Shown here: positions 1-8,563 of the stretch, piece after piece
How positions within the stretch are numbered: the first letter of the stretch is position 1
How the letters are laid out: each line of letters starts with the position of its first letter
Source: Mesorhizobium sp. Pch-S
Lineage (GTDB): Bacteria; Pseudomonadota; Alphaproteobacteria; Rhizobiales; Rhizobiaceae
Assembly (NCBI RefSeq): GCF_004136315.1
Contig: NZ_CP029562.1
Location: 4,611,501 to 4,675,500 of the forward strand
Length of the DNA: 64,000 nucleotides
Direction: 5' to 3'
Made by a program: the position numbers and the translations under genes
Notes under the pieces: generated by a model
Told to the model about the DNA's origin: nothing
Seen by the model: the letters and a program-made list of their open reading frames with translations, nothing else
Databases searched by the model: none

Positions 1-561
1 TTCCTGCCCTGGGCTATCCCGACCTTCCTCATCGGCATGAACTGGTCGTGGCTGTTCAACCCGGCGATCGGACCCTTGCCGCATTGGGCCTATGCGCTTG
101 GCCTGATGGGCGCGCCGGACAACATCCTCTCCAATCCCCAGCATGCGCTGCTGGGGCCGATCATCGCCAGCATCTGGTGGGGCACGCCGTTCTTCGCGAT
201 CACGCTGCTGGCCGCGCTGCAGGCCATTCCGGGCGAGATCTATGAAGCTGCCGAGATCGATGGCGCTGGCAGTTTCGAGCGCTTCCGCTCGATCACGCTG
301 CCTTTCCTGGCGCCGACCATTGTCGTCACAGTGATGCTGCGTACGATCTGGATCGCCAATTCGTCCGAACTCATCGTGGTGATGACCAAAGGCGGCCCGG
401 CGGATTCCTCGCAGATCGTCGCCAGCTACGTCTTTACACAGGCCTATCAGGGGCTGAATTTCGGCTATGCCTCGGCGGTTGCGACGGCACTTGTGGCCCT
501 GCTCCTCATTTATGCGCTTCTGCTGATATCGATCCGGCAGATGATGCTGAGCTCGAGGTAA
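1..561 (+). CDS. Sugar ABC transporter permease (MalF/UgpA-like), 5' truncated by window edge
   Basis: Inner-membrane permease of a CUT1-type sugar importer. The reading frame is open from base 1, so the N-terminal part lies outside the window and 186 residues remain. Several hydrophobic membrane segments are visible. The cytoplasmic EAA loop that docks on the ATPase is present (EAAEIDGAGSFERF, about residues 81-94 of the visible part). The next permease starts only 7 bases after the stop and a MalK-like ATPase follows, so this is the middle of an operon whose binding protein must lie upstream. The substrate cannot be read from what is visible. Confidence 0.93.
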   Translation, partial: FLPWAIPTFLIGMNWSWLFNPAIGPLPHWAYALGLMGAPDNILSNPQHALLGPIIASIWWGTPFFAITLLAALQAIPGEIYEAAEIDGAGSFERFRSITLPFLAPTIVVTVMLRTIWIANSSELIVVMTKGGPADSSQIVASYVFTQAYQGLNFGYASAVATALVALLLIYALLLISIRQMMLSSR

Positions 562-568
562 CGGCATC

Positions 569-1411
569 ATGCGCGGCTCTTTTCAAATCCGGATGACGAA
601 ATGGGCACTGCACTACGGGGTGCTGCTCATCTATGTCCTGGTGGCGCTGTTTCCGCTGTACTGGCTCGTCAAGGTTTCGATTACGCCAAACGACATCCTC
701 TACAAGCAAGGCACCGATCTGCTGCCTTCCAAAGTGAGCGTCGAACACTACGCGACGGTGATCGGCAAAAGCGACTTCCTGCTGTTCTTCCGCAATTCGA
801 TCATTGTTTCAGGCGTCACCGCGATCGCGTCGACCGTGCTTGCCACGGCGTCGGGTTACGCGTTTTCGCGCTTTGCCTTCAGGGGCAAGTTCTGGATCGT
901 CGGCCTGATGCTGGTGACCCAGATGTTTCCGCTGGTCATCGTGATCACGCCGATCTTCAGCATTTTCGGCACGCTGGGGCTGACCAACAGCCTGACCGGC
1001 CTGATCATCATCTACACCGCCTTCAACATCCCTTTCGCCACCTTCCTGATGCAGTCCTTCTTCGACGGCATACCGAAAGACCTCGAGGAGGCGGCGATGA
1101 TCGACGGCGCCACACGATTCAAGGCGTTCGTGCAGATCATCGCGCCGCTGACGCTGCCAGGTATCGTGGCGACGGCCGGCTTCTGCTTCACGGGTGCGTG
1201 GGGTGAAATCCTGTTCGCGCTGCTGCTCAATTCGTCGGCTTCGGCAAGCACCTTCCCGGTCGGCCTGCTGCTCTATTCGACGCGCGCCACGATCGAGTAC
1301 GGGCCGATGATGGCGGCAGGCGTCCTGGCGCTCATCCCGGTCTGCATCTTCTTCTTCCTGATCCAGCGCTATCTCGTGCAGGGGCTGACGGCCGGCGCGG
1401 TGAAGGGCTGA
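569..1411 (+). CDS. Sugar ABC transporter permease (MalG/UgpE-like)
   Basis: Second inner-membrane permease of the CUT1-type importer, 280 residues, the usual length for a MalG-type subunit. It has about six membrane segments, with the first near residues 13-35. The EAA loop EEAAMIDGATRFKAF lies about residues 171-185. The ATG at 569 follows the previous stop by 7 bases; a second ATG at 593 is possible, but the first keeps the normal short cytoplasmic N-terminus. It is co-transcribed with the permease before it and the ATPase after it. The substrate is unknown. Confidence 0.95.
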   Translation: MRGSFQIRMTKWALHYGVLLIYVLVALFPLYWLVKVSITPNDILYKQGTDLLPSKVSVEHYATVIGKSDFLLFFRNSIIVSGVTAIASTVLATASGYAFSRFAFRGKFWIVGLMLVTQMFPLVIVITPIFSIFGTLGLTNSLTGLIIIYTAFNIPFATFLMQSFFDGIPKDLEEAAMIDGATRFKAFVQIIAPLTLPGIVATAGFCFTGAWGEILFALLLNSSASASTFPVGLLLYSTRATIEYGPMMAAGVLALIPVCIFFFLIQRYLVQGLTAGAVKG

Positions 1412-1431
1412 AACGAAAGGGTGTTCGGCAA

Positions 1432-2517
1432 ATGGCATCGATCGCTATCGACGGCGTGCGCAAGGACTATGGCGCGGTCCCAGTCCTCAAGGGGGTAGAC
1501 CTGACGATCGAGTCGGGTGAATTCGTCGTCCTCGTCGGGCCGTCTGGTTGCGGCAAGTCGACGTTGCTGCGCATCATCGCCGGACTGGAGGATCTCAGCG
1601 CTGGCGAGATCCGCATCGGCGACATGCGGGTGAACGATCTGGCGCCGCGCGACCGCGACATCGCCATGGTGTTCCAGTCCTACGCGCTCTATCCGCATAT
1701 GAGCGTGCGCGACAACATGAGCTACAGCCTGAAGCTCAAGCGCACGCCGGCCGAACGCATCGCCGAGGCGGTCAAACGGGCCGGCGACAAGCTGGGGCTG
1801 GAGGCGCTGCAGGACCGCAAGCCGCGTGCGCTGTCTGGCGGACAGCGCCAGCGTGTCGCCATGGGGCGGGCGATCGTACGCAACCCGAAGGCGTTCCTGT
1901 TCGACGAGCCGCTGTCCAATCTCGACGCGCGATTGCGTGAACAGATGCGTTTTGAGATCCGCAAGCTGCACCGCGATATCGGGGCGACGTCGGTCTATGT
2001 CACGCATGATCAGATCGAAGCCATGACCATGAGCGACCGCATCGTGGCGATGAATGGCGGCGTCATCCAGCAGGTCGGCGCCCCGCTTGAGCTCTACGAC
2101 AATCCCGCCAACATCTTTGTCGCCGGATTCATCGGCTCTCCCGCCATGAATTTCATCAAGGTGCGCGCGCTGCGCCAGGACAAAGGTATCGGCCTGCAGG
2201 TTGGCGCTATCAACCTTTTTGCCATGCCGGCTCCCGACAGACTGCCGGACGATGGCGAGGTGATCGCCGGCATTCGGCCGGAGCGGATCGGGCTGTTTCC
2301 GGCCAGCGAAGCCGGTGTCGCGGCGACCGTCGAGCTTGTCGAGCCGACGGGCGTAGCCACGGTGGTGCATGTGAACATCGCAGGCCAGCAGCTCAAGCTT
2401 TTCACCACGGAGCGGCTGCAGCTTGCGGTTGGACAGCCCGTGTCGCTGGCGATCAAACCCGCCGACGTCTGCCTGTTCGACCCGGCTGATGGAGAACGGC
2501 TGCGCTTACCGAAATGA
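1432..2517 (+). CDS. Sugar ABC transporter ATPase (MalK/UgpC-like)
   Basis: ATPase that powers the CUT1 importer encoded just upstream; 361 residues, normal for the MalK/UgpC group. Walker A GPSGCGKST is at residues 36-44, the ABC signature LSGGQRQRV at about 134-142, Walker B with DEP follows, then the H-loop in VTHDQ. The C-terminal TOBE-type regulatory domain spans roughly residues 235-361. It starts 20 bases after the permease stop. It is the only CUT1-type ATPase in this window, so it is one candidate to serve the second sugar permease pair at 38571-40288, which has no ATPase of its own; that sharing is an inference. Confidence 0.95.
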   Translation: MASIAIDGVRKDYGAVPVLKGVDLTIESGEFVVLVGPSGCGKSTLLRIIAGLEDLSAGEIRIGDMRVNDLAPRDRDIAMVFQSYALYPHMSVRDNMSYSLKLKRTPAERIAEAVKRAGDKLGLEALQDRKPRALSGGQRQRVAMGRAIVRNPKAFLFDEPLSNLDARLREQMRFEIRKLHRDIGATSVYVTHDQIEAMTMSDRIVAMNGGVIQQVGAPLELYDNPANIFVAGFIGSPAMNFIKVRALRQDKGIGLQVGAINLFAMPAPDRLPDDGEVIAGIRPERIGLFPASEAGVAATVELVEPTGVATVVHVNIAGQQLKLFTTERLQLAVGQPVSLAIKPADVCLFDPADGERLRLPK

Positions 2518-2530
2518 CGTTGCGCAGCCG
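2497..2530. terminator. Possible stem-loop at end of sugar ABC operon
   Basis: Perfect 9-base arms CGGCTGCGC (2497-2505) and GCGCAGCCG (2522-2530) enclose a 16-base loop that contains the stop codon of the ATPase gene. There is no clear run of T after it, and the convergent VOC gene ends at 2591. It may act as a weak terminator or mRNA 3' end stabiliser. Confidence 0.3.
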
Positions 2531-2590
2531 CAGATGATGTGAGGCAATTCCGCAGGCAAACAGCACCTTCCCAGAACTGCCCTGGAGTGC

Positions 2591-2995
2591 TCAATCGCGC
2601 TTGTTGAAGCGGAAGAACTCGACGCTGTAGCCGCCGGGATCGCGCATCAGGAAGGTAGAGACCATCTGCTCGGCAGCCTTGGCCGGATCGTAGTGAACGA
2701 CGATCTCGGCGCCGCTTTGCTGCATGCGTTCGTACCAGGCTTCGAGTTCCGGTGTTTCCATGCTGACCATCACCGCCTTGGCGTCGGATGCCTTGTGGTG
2801 TCCCTTCGCCTCGTCGACGAGGCCGACATAAGAATGGGCGGTGATGCGGAAGAACTTGACCCAGCCCTTGTCGAAGGTCTTCTCGAAGCCCAGCTGCTCG
2901 CCATAAAAATGCTCAGGCGCGGCGAGGTCCTTGTAGTAAAGGAAGGTCACCTGCGCGTTGACCGGCAGTGTTCCCGACTCTGTCTGTGTGTCCAT
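2591..2995 (-). CDS. VOC family (glyoxalase/dioxygenase fold) protein
   Basis: Small 134-residue protein of the vicinal oxygen chelate fold. It shows the typical N-terminal repeat (YYKDLAAPEHFYGEQLGFEK, residues 20-39) and a C-terminal MRDPGGYSVEFFRF strand carrying the usual metal-ligand glutamate. Members include glyoxalases, ring-cleaving dioxygenases and resistance proteins, so the substrate cannot be named. A strong ribosome-binding site GGAGGGG precedes the ATG. It lies downstream of a RidA-like gene on the same strand, with a second VOC gene nearby at 4367-4774, suggesting a shared catabolic role. Confidence 0.85.
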   Translation of the reverse strand: MDTQTESGTLPVNAQVTFLYYKDLAAPEHFYGEQLGFEKTFDKGWVKFFRITAHSYVGLVDEAKGHHKASDAKAVMVSMETPELEAWYERMQQSGAEIVVHYDPAKAAEQMVSTFLMRDPGGYSVEFFRFNKRD

Positions 2996-3045
2996 TGCTT
3001 TTCCCCTCCGTGAATTCAGGCTTGGTGTCGAACCGCGCGATGTGC

Positions 3046-3429
3046 TCAGTGGCGCCTAAGCGCCGTCATCTCCAGCTCGACCTTGATCTCTTCGGCCGGA
3101 AAACCGCAGATGATGGTGGTGTTGGTCGGGCGAGGCGCGGCGAATGTCTCGCCCAGGATCTTCGACACTGCCATCACGTCGGCGCGGTCGGCCAGATAGA
3201 CGCGCACACGCACCACATCGGCAAAAGTGGCCCCGGCTTCCGCGAGTGCTGCCGAAATAACGGCCAACGCGCGTCGTGCCTGCTGAGCGGTATCAGGTGA
3301 GAAGCTGCCATCAGCCTCGGAACCGGCGGTGGCCGAGGTGAAGACCCATTCATCGTCGACAACGGCACGGGAATAACCGGCCAACTCCTCGAATTTCGAT
3401 CCGGATGAAATCGCTCGTCTTTCGGACAT
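3046..3429 (-). CDS. RidA family protein (YjgF/YER057c/UK114 fold), atypical active site
   Basis: 127-residue RidA-fold protein; the family forms trimers, and canonical members hydrolyse reactive enamine/imine intermediates. The fold is clear from AQQARRALAVISAAL, VVRVRVYLADRADV and the C-terminal EEIKVELEMTAL. The position of the catalytic arginine of canonical RidA (PARS motif) reads PTNT here, so the arginine is replaced by asparagine. This points to one of the Rid subfamilies without deaminase activity or with a different substrate. It sits between a VOC gene and a GntR regulator on the same strand. Upstream of the start is a TTGATCAA palindrome (3449-3456). Confidence 0.88.
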   Translation of the reverse strand: MSERRAISSGSKFEELAGYSRAVVDDEWVFTSATAGSEADGSFSPDTAQQARRALAVISAALAEAGATFADVVRVRVYLADRADVMAVSKILGETFAAPRPTNTTIICGFPAEEIKVELEMTALRRH

Positions 3430-3448
3430 CGTCGTGCTCGTTGATTAA

Positions 3449-3456
3449 TTGATCAA
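3449..3456. promoter_or_regulatory. TTGATCAA palindrome upstream of ridA-like gene
   Basis: An 8-base perfect palindrome lies 20 bases upstream of the RidA-like start, inside an AT-rich stretch (3440-3461). The same 8-mer recurs at 4844-4851 in the promoter region between the second VOC gene and the LuxR-type gene. A GntR gene lies between the two sites, making it the obvious candidate to bind them; this is an inference from position only. Confidence 0.3.
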
Positions 3457-3499
3457 ATTTCTTCGTAGGCCAGCCCGATATGGGCACGCTGGTGTGATT

Positions 3500-4195
3500 T
3501 CAGGATTGATCTTCCGCTGTCAGTTCACGCAGCAGGTCACGCGTCGCTTTGATGTCGGCGATGATGGCCATGCGGGCCGCATCCAAATTCCTGGCCTTGA
3601 GTGCGGCAATCATCTCGTGATGGTGCACGGAATAGGTGCCGCTGTCGTCGGACTTCAGCAGGGGTTCGATATGGCGCGTCAACAGTCGCATGTAGGGGCC
3701 GAAGCGCAGCCACAGGGTTTCGATGAGCTGGATAAGCACTTCCGACTGCGATGCGCCATAGAGATGGAAATGAAATTCCTGGTTCTTGCCGAGCATGGCA
3801 TAGACACTGTCGGTTCGTCCGATCGTTTCGTGCTCGTGGATGATGCCTTCCAGCTGAACGATGTCGCGTGCGGTGATGTTGGGTACAGCCAGTTCAGTCG
3901 CCAGGCTCTCGACGGCGATGCGGGCGCGGCACAGATCGTCGAGTCTTGCACGGCTGGTGGCGGGAATGCGCGCTGAACCGTTTGCCGCTACCTCGAGCGC
4001 ATTTTCAGCGGCGAGCCGACGCAAGGCCTCCCGCACCGGCATATGGCTGGTGCCGAAGGAATCCGACAGCGATGCGATCGTCAGCGTCTGGCCCGGGTCG
4101 AAACGGCCTGTCATCAGGGCATGCCTGAGCTGCCGGTAGACCCCATCCTGGATGGTGCTGCGCGACGCTATCGGTGCAAAGACGTCGACTGCCAC
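3500..4195 (-). CDS. GntR family regulator, FadR-type (FCD domain)
   Basis: DNA-binding regulator with an N-terminal winged helix (VYRQLRHALMTGRFDPGQTL and SHMPVREALRRLAAENA) followed by an all-helical FCD effector domain with the metal-site pattern RxxxE...H...H (FHFHLYGAS, HHHEMIAAL). I chose the GTG at 4195 because AAGGGA lies 7 bases before it; a TTG at 4249 would add 18 residues without a good ribosome-binding site. With the GTG start it has 231 residues, typical for the subfamily. FCD regulators usually respond to carboxylic acids. Its likely targets are the adjacent RidA/VOC genes. Confidence 0.9.
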   Translation of the reverse strand: MAVDVFAPIASRSTIQDGVYRQLRHALMTGRFDPGQTLTIASLSDSFGTSHMPVREALRRLAAENALEVAANGSARIPATSRARLDDLCRARIAVESLATELAVPNITARDIVQLEGIIHEHETIGRTDSVYAMLGKNQEFHFHLYGASQSEVLIQLIETLWLRFGPYMRLLTRHIEPLLKSDDSGTYSVHHHEMIAALKARNLDAARMAIIADIKATRDLLRELTAEDQS

Positions 4196-4366
4196 GATAT
4201 GATCCCTTGCTGGAAGGACGGTTGCGGCTGGATCGCTCCAAGCCTTCAACTGTCGTAGTCATCCTTGATGCCGGAGACAAGAGCACGGCATTGCTGGCTC
4301 AACTCGGGCATGGCTTGCTCCGTTTGCGATCCGGGCGGCACCGCCTGATACCATCGGCGGGGCTGC

Positions 4367-4774
4367 TCATAACGTCTTGTGTGGCCAGCCTTCCGCCCGC
4401 ATCTCCAGCACTTCGACCGTGTAGCCGTCAGGGTCGGTGACATAGAGGATGTAGATGCCGAATTCCGGCTTGAAGATGGGTGGGCCCTTGGTTTCGATGC
4501 CGATGTCGACGAGGCGTTTCGACCAGGCATCGACATCGGAAGAGACAAGGGTGATGGCTCCCATGCGTGGCTGGTTCGCCGGCAACTCGCCGGTGACGAA
4601 ACCGAAGAAGCTCTCGCCGGTGGCCTGCAGGATCAGCACCTTGCCTTCGCGCTCGAAGACAAGACGCAAGCCGAAAGCCCGTTCGTAGAAATCTCTGGTG
4701 CGCCGGAGATCGCTGACGCGAAAGAAGCTGATCGTCTGCTCGATCGGTGGGTGGGTTTGAGCGGTGAGTGTCAT
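4367..4774 (-). CDS. VOC family protein (second copy in cluster)
   Basis: 135-residue vicinal oxygen chelate protein starting at the ATG at 4774 (MTLTAQ); an upstream start at 4810 is possible but would run into the inverted repeat that forms the promoter region. The N-terminal half reads ISFFRVSDLRRTRDFYERAF and the C-terminal half ends in TDPDGYTVEVLEM, with the usual glutamate ligand. It is not a close copy of the VOC protein at 2591-2995. It is divergent from the LuxR-type gene at 4973. The function could be a glyoxalase-like or ring-cleavage reaction; no substrate can be read from the sequence. Confidence 0.85.
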   Translation of the reverse strand: MTLTAQTHPPIEQTISFFRVSDLRRTRDFYERAFGLRLVFEREGKVLILQATGESFFGFVTGELPANQPRMGAITLVSSDVDAWSKRLVDIGIETKGPPIFKPEFGIYILYVTDPDGYTVEVLEMRAEGWPHKTL

Positions 4775-4813
4775 GGTGGAGCGGTTCGCCAGGCGGTTCG
4801 GATATATCAATGG

Positions 4814-4844
4814 AAAGATCGAAAGATTGCATCATTCGATCTTT
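4814..4844. promoter_or_regulatory. 31-bp inverted repeat between VOC gene and luxR-type gene
   Basis: Arms AAAGATCGAAAGAT (4814-4827) and ATCATTCGATCTTT (4831-4844) match at 13 of 14 positions around a 3-base centre. The repeat sits in the divergent intergenic region, 40 bases upstream of the VOC ATG and 129 bases upstream of the LuxR-type start. Its length and symmetry fit a dimeric regulator. Candidates are the LuxR-type protein next to it or the GntR protein at 3500. A TTGATCAA palindrome (4844-4851) abuts it. Confidence 0.45.
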
Positions 4845-4972
4845 TGATCAAGAAACGATTCATACTTTGGAACTGGTCGCGGATAGTCGGCTGTCACCCT
4901 GACGAGGTGGACAGGGCGCGACAGCTTATTATAGTCCGCATCCATGAGCCTGTTGCTGGGGAGGAGCGGGTC

Positions 4973-5698
4973 ATGAGCGTTGTGATGAGGGACATCACGT
5001 CCGACGAAATCCGCCTGTATGGCGATATCGTCGCGCGACTGGAACGTATCGGCCCGGGGGCCGACGCGCGCGGCGACGTGCTGTCGGATATCATTCGCCT
5101 GACGCGCTCGGATTTCGGCGCTTCTTACGTCTGGAACGACGGCAAGGGTGTTTTCGAGCGTTCGCGCGCCTACCGGATGAGTGAAGACAATCTCAGGGCC
5201 TATGACGACTGGTTCCAGTTCCACGACCCGATGACACAGCAGTTGCGTGCGCGAAAGCGGGCGACGCCCGTCGAGCTCGTCATTCCGCACCGCCGGCTCG
5301 AGCACACGGAATTCTTCAACGACTTCCTGTCCCGCGACGGCATGCACCATGGCATCAACCTGTTCGTCTTCGACAATGGCAAGGACCTCGGTGACCTGCG
5401 CATCTGGCGCGCCAAGAAGCGGCCGGAGTTCGAGGAACGCGACGTGGTGCTGCTCGACATGCTGGAACCGTTCCTGCGGCGCGCGCTGCTGCGGGCTTCG
5501 CTGCATGGCGATGACCTGACGCCGCGCGAGCGTGACGTTGCGGTTCTGGTGGCGCGCGGCTGCACCGATCGCGACATCGCCCGCCTGCTCGGCATCGGCT
5601 TTGCCACTGTGCGGACGCATCTTTCGCGTGCCATGGAAAAGCGCGGTTGTGCCAATCGCGCGGAACTGGCCGCCACCGTTTCCCGCTCCGACAACTGA
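4973..5698 (+). CDS. LuxR family regulator (autoinducer-binding-like N-terminus)
   Basis: 241-residue regulator. The C-terminal LuxR helix-turn-helix is clear at about residues 180-235 (LTPRERDVAVLVARGCTDRD, then TVRTHLSRAMEK). The N-terminal 170 residues are a ligand-sensing domain of uncertain type; no autoinducer synthase is present in the window, so this may be a LuxR solo or a metabolite sensor. The ATG at 4973 follows a strong GGGGAGGAG at 4958-4966; the same frame stays open upstream, but that part lies opposite the VOC gene and has no start signal. An amidase and an ABC transporter follow on the same strand and are likely targets. Confidence 0.9.
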   Translation: MSVVMRDITSDEIRLYGDIVARLERIGPGADARGDVLSDIIRLTRSDFGASYVWNDGKGVFERSRAYRMSEDNLRAYDDWFQFHDPMTQQLRARKRATPVELVIPHRRLEHTEFFNDFLSRDGMHHGINLFVFDNGKDLGDLRIWRAKKRPEFEERDVVLLDMLEPFLRRALLRASLHGDDLTPRERDVAVLVARGCTDRDIARLLGIGFATVRTHLSRAMEKRGCANRAELAATVSRSDN

Positions 5699-5784
5699 CC
5701 AGGGTGCATCCGCATTTCTGCTGATACCCGTGCTGGGCTCGCGCCTCTAGCATCCGCTTTGCCTGATTGGGTGAGGAGGACTGG

Positions 5785-7227
5785 ATGGCTGAATTGCATG
5801 AGCTCGGCGTTGCGGCTGCGGCGACAGCCATTCGCAACGGCGAGGTGAGTGCCGAACGTCTCGTCCAGACTTTCCTCGATCGTAGCGCTGCCCATGTTCA
5901 TCTGAACGCCTTCGTCTCGATCGATGCGGATACTTCGCTTGAAGCCGCTCGCGCAGTGGATCGCGCGCGCCGCGGCGGCGAGACACTCGGGCCACTTGCC
6001 GGCGTGCCGCTCGGCATGAAGGACAACATCGACATTGCTGGCCAGGAATGCAGCGCCGGCACGCCCGGCCTTGCCGGCCACCGACCGAAGAAAGACGCGC
6101 CGGTCGCTGCAGCGCTGCGCGGTGCCGGGGCTGTCTTTCTCGGCCGAACCGGCATGCATGAGCTGGCCTTCGGCATCACCAACAACAACGCGTTCTCCGG
6201 CGCGATCCGCAATCCCTATGATCCCCTGATGATTCCAGGCGGGTCATCGGGCGGTGCCGGTGCCTCCTGTGCGGCACGCCTAACCCCAGGTGGCATCGGC
6301 ACCGACACCGGAGGTTCGGTGCGTGTGCCGGCCGCTCTGTGCGGCATCGCTTCCTTGCGTCCATCTGCGGGTCGATGGCCTGCGGGCCACATCGTGCCAA
6401 TCTCATCGACCCGTGACACGCCGGGCCCGATGGCGCGTTGCGTCGCCGATCTCGAGTTGATGGATCGGGTCGTCATCGGCAGCACTGGCATGCTGTCCGC
6501 ACGACCATTGGATGGGCTGCGGCTTGGCGTGCCGCGCGGCTATTTCTGGGAAGATCTCGACTGCGAGACCGAGCGCCTCTGCCTGGAAGCGCTGACTTTG
6601 CTGAGGGTCGCCGGCGTGACGCTGGTGGAGGCCGACATTGCTGACCTTGCCGCGCTCAACGCGGCCGCCAGCATCATTGCCTTCTATGAACCTGGCCGGG
6701 ATATCGCTGCTTATCTCGAGGAAAGCGGCGCGTCTGCACGATTTGCCGATATCGTCGAAAAGGCTGCCAGCCCGGATGTGCAAGGCATCATGCGCTTTAT
6801 CAGCGATCCGGCCACCATGGTTCCGCAGGCTCTCTATCGGGAAGCGATGGATGTTCATCGGCCACGCCTGATCAAGGCCTATCGCGATCATTTCGCCGCT
6901 CATGGCATCGATGCGCTGGTCTTCCCGACGACACCGCTGCCCGCCCGTCCGATCGGCGAGGATGTCGACGTCGAGTTGAACGGTCGGCGGGTGCCGACCT
7001 TCCAGACCTTCATCCGCAACACCGATCCGGGGAGCGTTGCCGGGTTGCCGGGCATCAACCTGCCTGTTGGGCTGACGGGGCGAGGGTTGCCTGTGGGGCT
7101 GGCCTTGGACGGGCTGCCCGGTGACGACCGGGCGCTGCTGTCAATCGCGGCTACGATCGAAGCGCTGTTTCCGGCTCTTCCTGCGCCGAAGCTCGATCCG
7201 GCGAACATCCAGCACGGACAACGATAA
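5785..7227 (+). CDS. Amidase signature family hydrolase
   Basis: 480-residue cytoplasmic amidase that hydrolyses a C-N amide bond. The Ser-cisSer-Lys triad is visible: K79 (GVPLGMKDN), S154 (GGSSGGAG) and S178 (GTDTGGSVR); the 24-residue spacing of the two serines matches the family. The ATG at 5785 follows GTGAGGAGGA, so I prefer it over a TTG at 5767. The next gene, the binding protein of an amide/urea-type ABC transporter, begins 20 bases after the stop, so the enzyme probably acts on what that transporter brings in. GatA and allophanate hydrolase are related, but no gatB/C or biotin-carboxylase partner is present. Confidence 0.92.
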   Translation: MAELHELGVAAAATAIRNGEVSAERLVQTFLDRSAAHVHLNAFVSIDADTSLEAARAVDRARRGGETLGPLAGVPLGMKDNIDIAGQECSAGTPGLAGHRPKKDAPVAAALRGAGAVFLGRTGMHELAFGITNNNAFSGAIRNPYDPLMIPGGSSGGAGASCAARLTPGGIGTDTGGSVRVPAALCGIASLRPSAGRWPAGHIVPISSTRDTPGPMARCVADLELMDRVVIGSTGMLSARPLDGLRLGVPRGYFWEDLDCETERLCLEALTLLRVAGVTLVEADIADLAALNAAASIIAFYEPGRDIAAYLEESGASARFADIVEKAASPDVQGIMRFISDPATMVPQALYREAMDVHRPRLIKAYRDHFAAHGIDALVFPTTPLPARPIGEDVDVELNGRRVPTFQTFIRNTDPGSVAGLPGINLPVGLTGRGLPVGLALDGLPGDDRALLSIAATIEALFPALPAPKLDPANIQHGQR

Positions 7228-7247
7228 GCAACAAGGGGAGGAACGAC

Positions 7248-8434
7248 ATGCCATCATTCATGACCATCGACCGCCGCACCATGCTGGCCGGCATGGCCGG
7301 TGCGCTGGCCGCCGGCATTGCGCCGGGCACTTTGCGCCGCGCCATCGCGGCAGAGGGTGAATTCAAGATCGGACTGCTGATCCCGCTGTCCGGGCCTGCC
7401 GCGCTGTTCGGTCCGTCGAACCAGGGCTGCGCGGAACTGGCCGCGGACGAAGCCAATGCGGCTGGAGGGGTTCTTGGCCGCAAGATCAAGCTGATTCCAA
7501 CCGATGCAGGGGCTGCTCCGCCGAAGTGGCGAAATCGGTCGTGCGCCTGATGCTGGAGGAAAAGGTCGACCTCGTGATCGGCTCACATGACAGCGCCGTG
7601 CGCCAGGCGGTCGAGGCCACCGTCAAGGGCAAGGTTCCCTACATCTACACGCCGGTCTATGAGGGCGGCGACTGCACAGCCAATCTGTATTGTCTCGGCG
7701 AAACGCCGCCGCAGCAGATCAAGCCGTCGATCGAGTTCATGATGAAGGAGAAGGGCGCCAAGTCCTTCTATCTGATCGGCAACGACTATGTCTGGGCCCG
7801 CAATTCCAACGAAGCCGCCAAATCATACATCGCTGCCGGTGGCGGCACGATCGCCGGGGAAGAATATGTACCGCTTGGCGCGCCCAACCGTTTCGAAGAG
7901 ATCGTCACGCGTATCAAGGGCGCGAAACCCGATGTCGTGCTGATCACGGTGATCGGGGCCGACAACGTCAATTTCAACCGGGCCTTTGCTTCTTTCGGTC
8001 TCGACAAGGACATCACACGCCTGGCCTTTTTGCTGGAGGAAAACACGCTGCAGGGCATCGGCGCCGAAAGCAGCGGCAATCTCTATTCCTGCATGGCTTA
8101 CTTCGCCAATGTCGGCTCCGAGGCCAACCAGAAGTTCAAGGCGGCGATGAAGGCGAAGTTCGGCGACAAGGTGCCACAGCTGTCGACGCTCGGCGCCGAC
8201 GCCTATGCCGGCGTGCACTGTGCCAAGGCGCTTGTCGACAAGGCGGGCTCGACGGAAGCGGCCGCTGTTGCTGCGGCTTCGCAAGGGCTCACCTTCGCCA
8301 CCGCCGGCGGCACCGCGACGATGACGGGACGCCATGTCGACAAGGACATGTATCTCGCAATGTGCAAGGGCGCCGAGTTCGAGGTGGTCAAGACCTTCGA
8401 GAAGGTCGCCAGCGGCCAGTCCTGTCCGGTGTGA
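7248..8434 (+). pseudogene. ABC substrate-binding protein (urea/amide/branched-chain type) with 1-base frameshift
   Basis: Periplasmic binding protein of the Liv/FmdD/Urt type. The first part (7248-7550) carries a twin-arginine-like export signal (IDRRTMLAGMAGA) and starts the mature domain (FKIGLLIPLSGPAALFG); the rest continues from about 7520 to 8434 in another frame. The break is at 7520/7521: one extra G would give A-P-A-E-V-A-K and rejoin the frames into a 395-residue protein of normal length. Both halves look intact, so this is a recent mutation or a sequencing/assembly error. A good AGGGGAGGA precedes the ATG. Downstream are the matching permeases and ATPases. Confidence 0.85.
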
Positions 8435-8449
8435 GCTGCCGGCAGAACC

Positions 8450-8516
8450 AGAGCAATTCCAGCAACAGTGTGAGCGGTTTTGTGTCCGGATTTGCACAAA
8501 AACGACGAAATAGAGC
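8450..8516. repeat. RIME-like intergenic repeat
   Basis: The 129-base gap between the binding-protein and permease genes holds a stretch that begins GAGCAATTCCAG and ends near AATAGAGC, with inner arms GCAATTCC and GGATTTGC. It resembles, in opposite orientation, the second palindrome of the element at 22652-22727. Such short palindromic mosaics are common between rhizobial genes (RIME family). Assignment is from memory of the family and from similarity within the window. Confidence 0.5.
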
Positions 8517-8563
8517 TGGTTCGGTGATTTGAAGAAAACCGGACCTGCTCTCGGGGAGGGCTC

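Noticed and set aside
4379..4972. N-terminal extension of the LuxR-type frame by 198 codons
   Set aside because: It runs opposite the VOC gene and through the inverted repeat; the ATG at 4973 has a strong ribosome-binding site and gives normal LuxR length.
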